Of a stretch of DNA of 25,647 nucleotides, positions 25,601 through 25,647 are shown one piece after another. The DNA comes from CALZIK01 sp046756565. GTDB taxonomy: Bacteria > Acidobacteriota > Thermoanaerobaculia > Multivoradales > JAHEKO01. The stretch's first letter is position 1. Each line of letters begins with the position of its first letter. The stretch is from positions 1 through 25,647 of the forward strand of contig JBHHWO010000064.1 in the NCBI GenBank assembly GCA_046756565.1, given 5' to 3'. The translations under genes and the position numbers were made by a program. The notes under the pieces are model-generated. The model ran no database searches. It had not been told where the DNA came from and saw only the letters and a list, made by a program, of their open reading frames with translations.

Positions 25601-25647
25601 CCTCGCTGGTCAAGGCGATCCCTTCGCCGTTCCTTCGGAGAACTGTC

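Overview
The window reads as chromosomal DNA of a GC-rich, double-membrane (didermal) bacterium. Evidence for this is an Omp85 outer-membrane barrel, a TamB-type periplasm-spanning protein, several lipoboxes and exported enzymes. The gene mix (PadR plus HAAS-type membrane protein, many TPR proteins, a lipoprotein S9 peptidase, BlaR1-style 'RIHxVTPEY' repeats) suggests Acidobacteriota, perhaps Thermoanaerobaculia. That is inference from memory and no marker gene is present to confirm it. I see no rRNA, tRNA, CRISPR array, IS element, phage or integrase, so this looks like core chromosome rather than a mobile island.

Layout. 1-6664: one giant gene fusing a TamB-like inner-membrane-anchored protein to a five-POTRA Omp85 barrel. 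6661-8503 (minus): an exported TPR protein with a poly-lysine tract, then a PPK2-type polyphosphate kinase. 8574-9983 (plus): a PlsB-like acyltransferase, convergent with a lipoprotein CX5R phosphatase-like protein (9989-10561, minus). 10615-11334 (minus): pseudo-receiver plus PilZ. 11468-14117 (minus): a tightly overlapping operon of BtpA-family protein, PfkB sugar kinase and PsuG, probably for pseudouridine breakdown. 14188-18050 (plus): TPR lipoprotein and lipoprotein oligopeptidase B. 18051-18421: the only non-coding stretch over 300 bp. 18422-19422: two overlapping CBS-pair proteins. 19559-20915: PadR regulator and HAAS-type membrane protein behind a clear autoregulated promoter. 20912-22304 (minus): pterin carbinolamine dehydratase, TPR protein and a small orphan ORF. 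22366-24701 (plus): exported MBL-fold hydrolase and a 29-residue tandem-repeat protein. 24791-25600 (minus): polytopic membrane protein.

Strongest points. The TamB-Omp85 fusion would place the inner-membrane anchor, the periplasmic bridge and the outer-membrane barrel in one 2198-residue chain. A second theme is expression signals: five genes have a TANNNT -10 box exactly six bases before the start codon and no Shine-Dalgarno, which predicts leaderless mRNAs, whereas many of the others have good GGAGG-type sites. A third is the BtpA-PfkB-PsuG operon, which gives a pathway context to the poorly understood BtpA family. A fourth is the secreted repeat protein, whose promoter carries a BlaI-like dyad.
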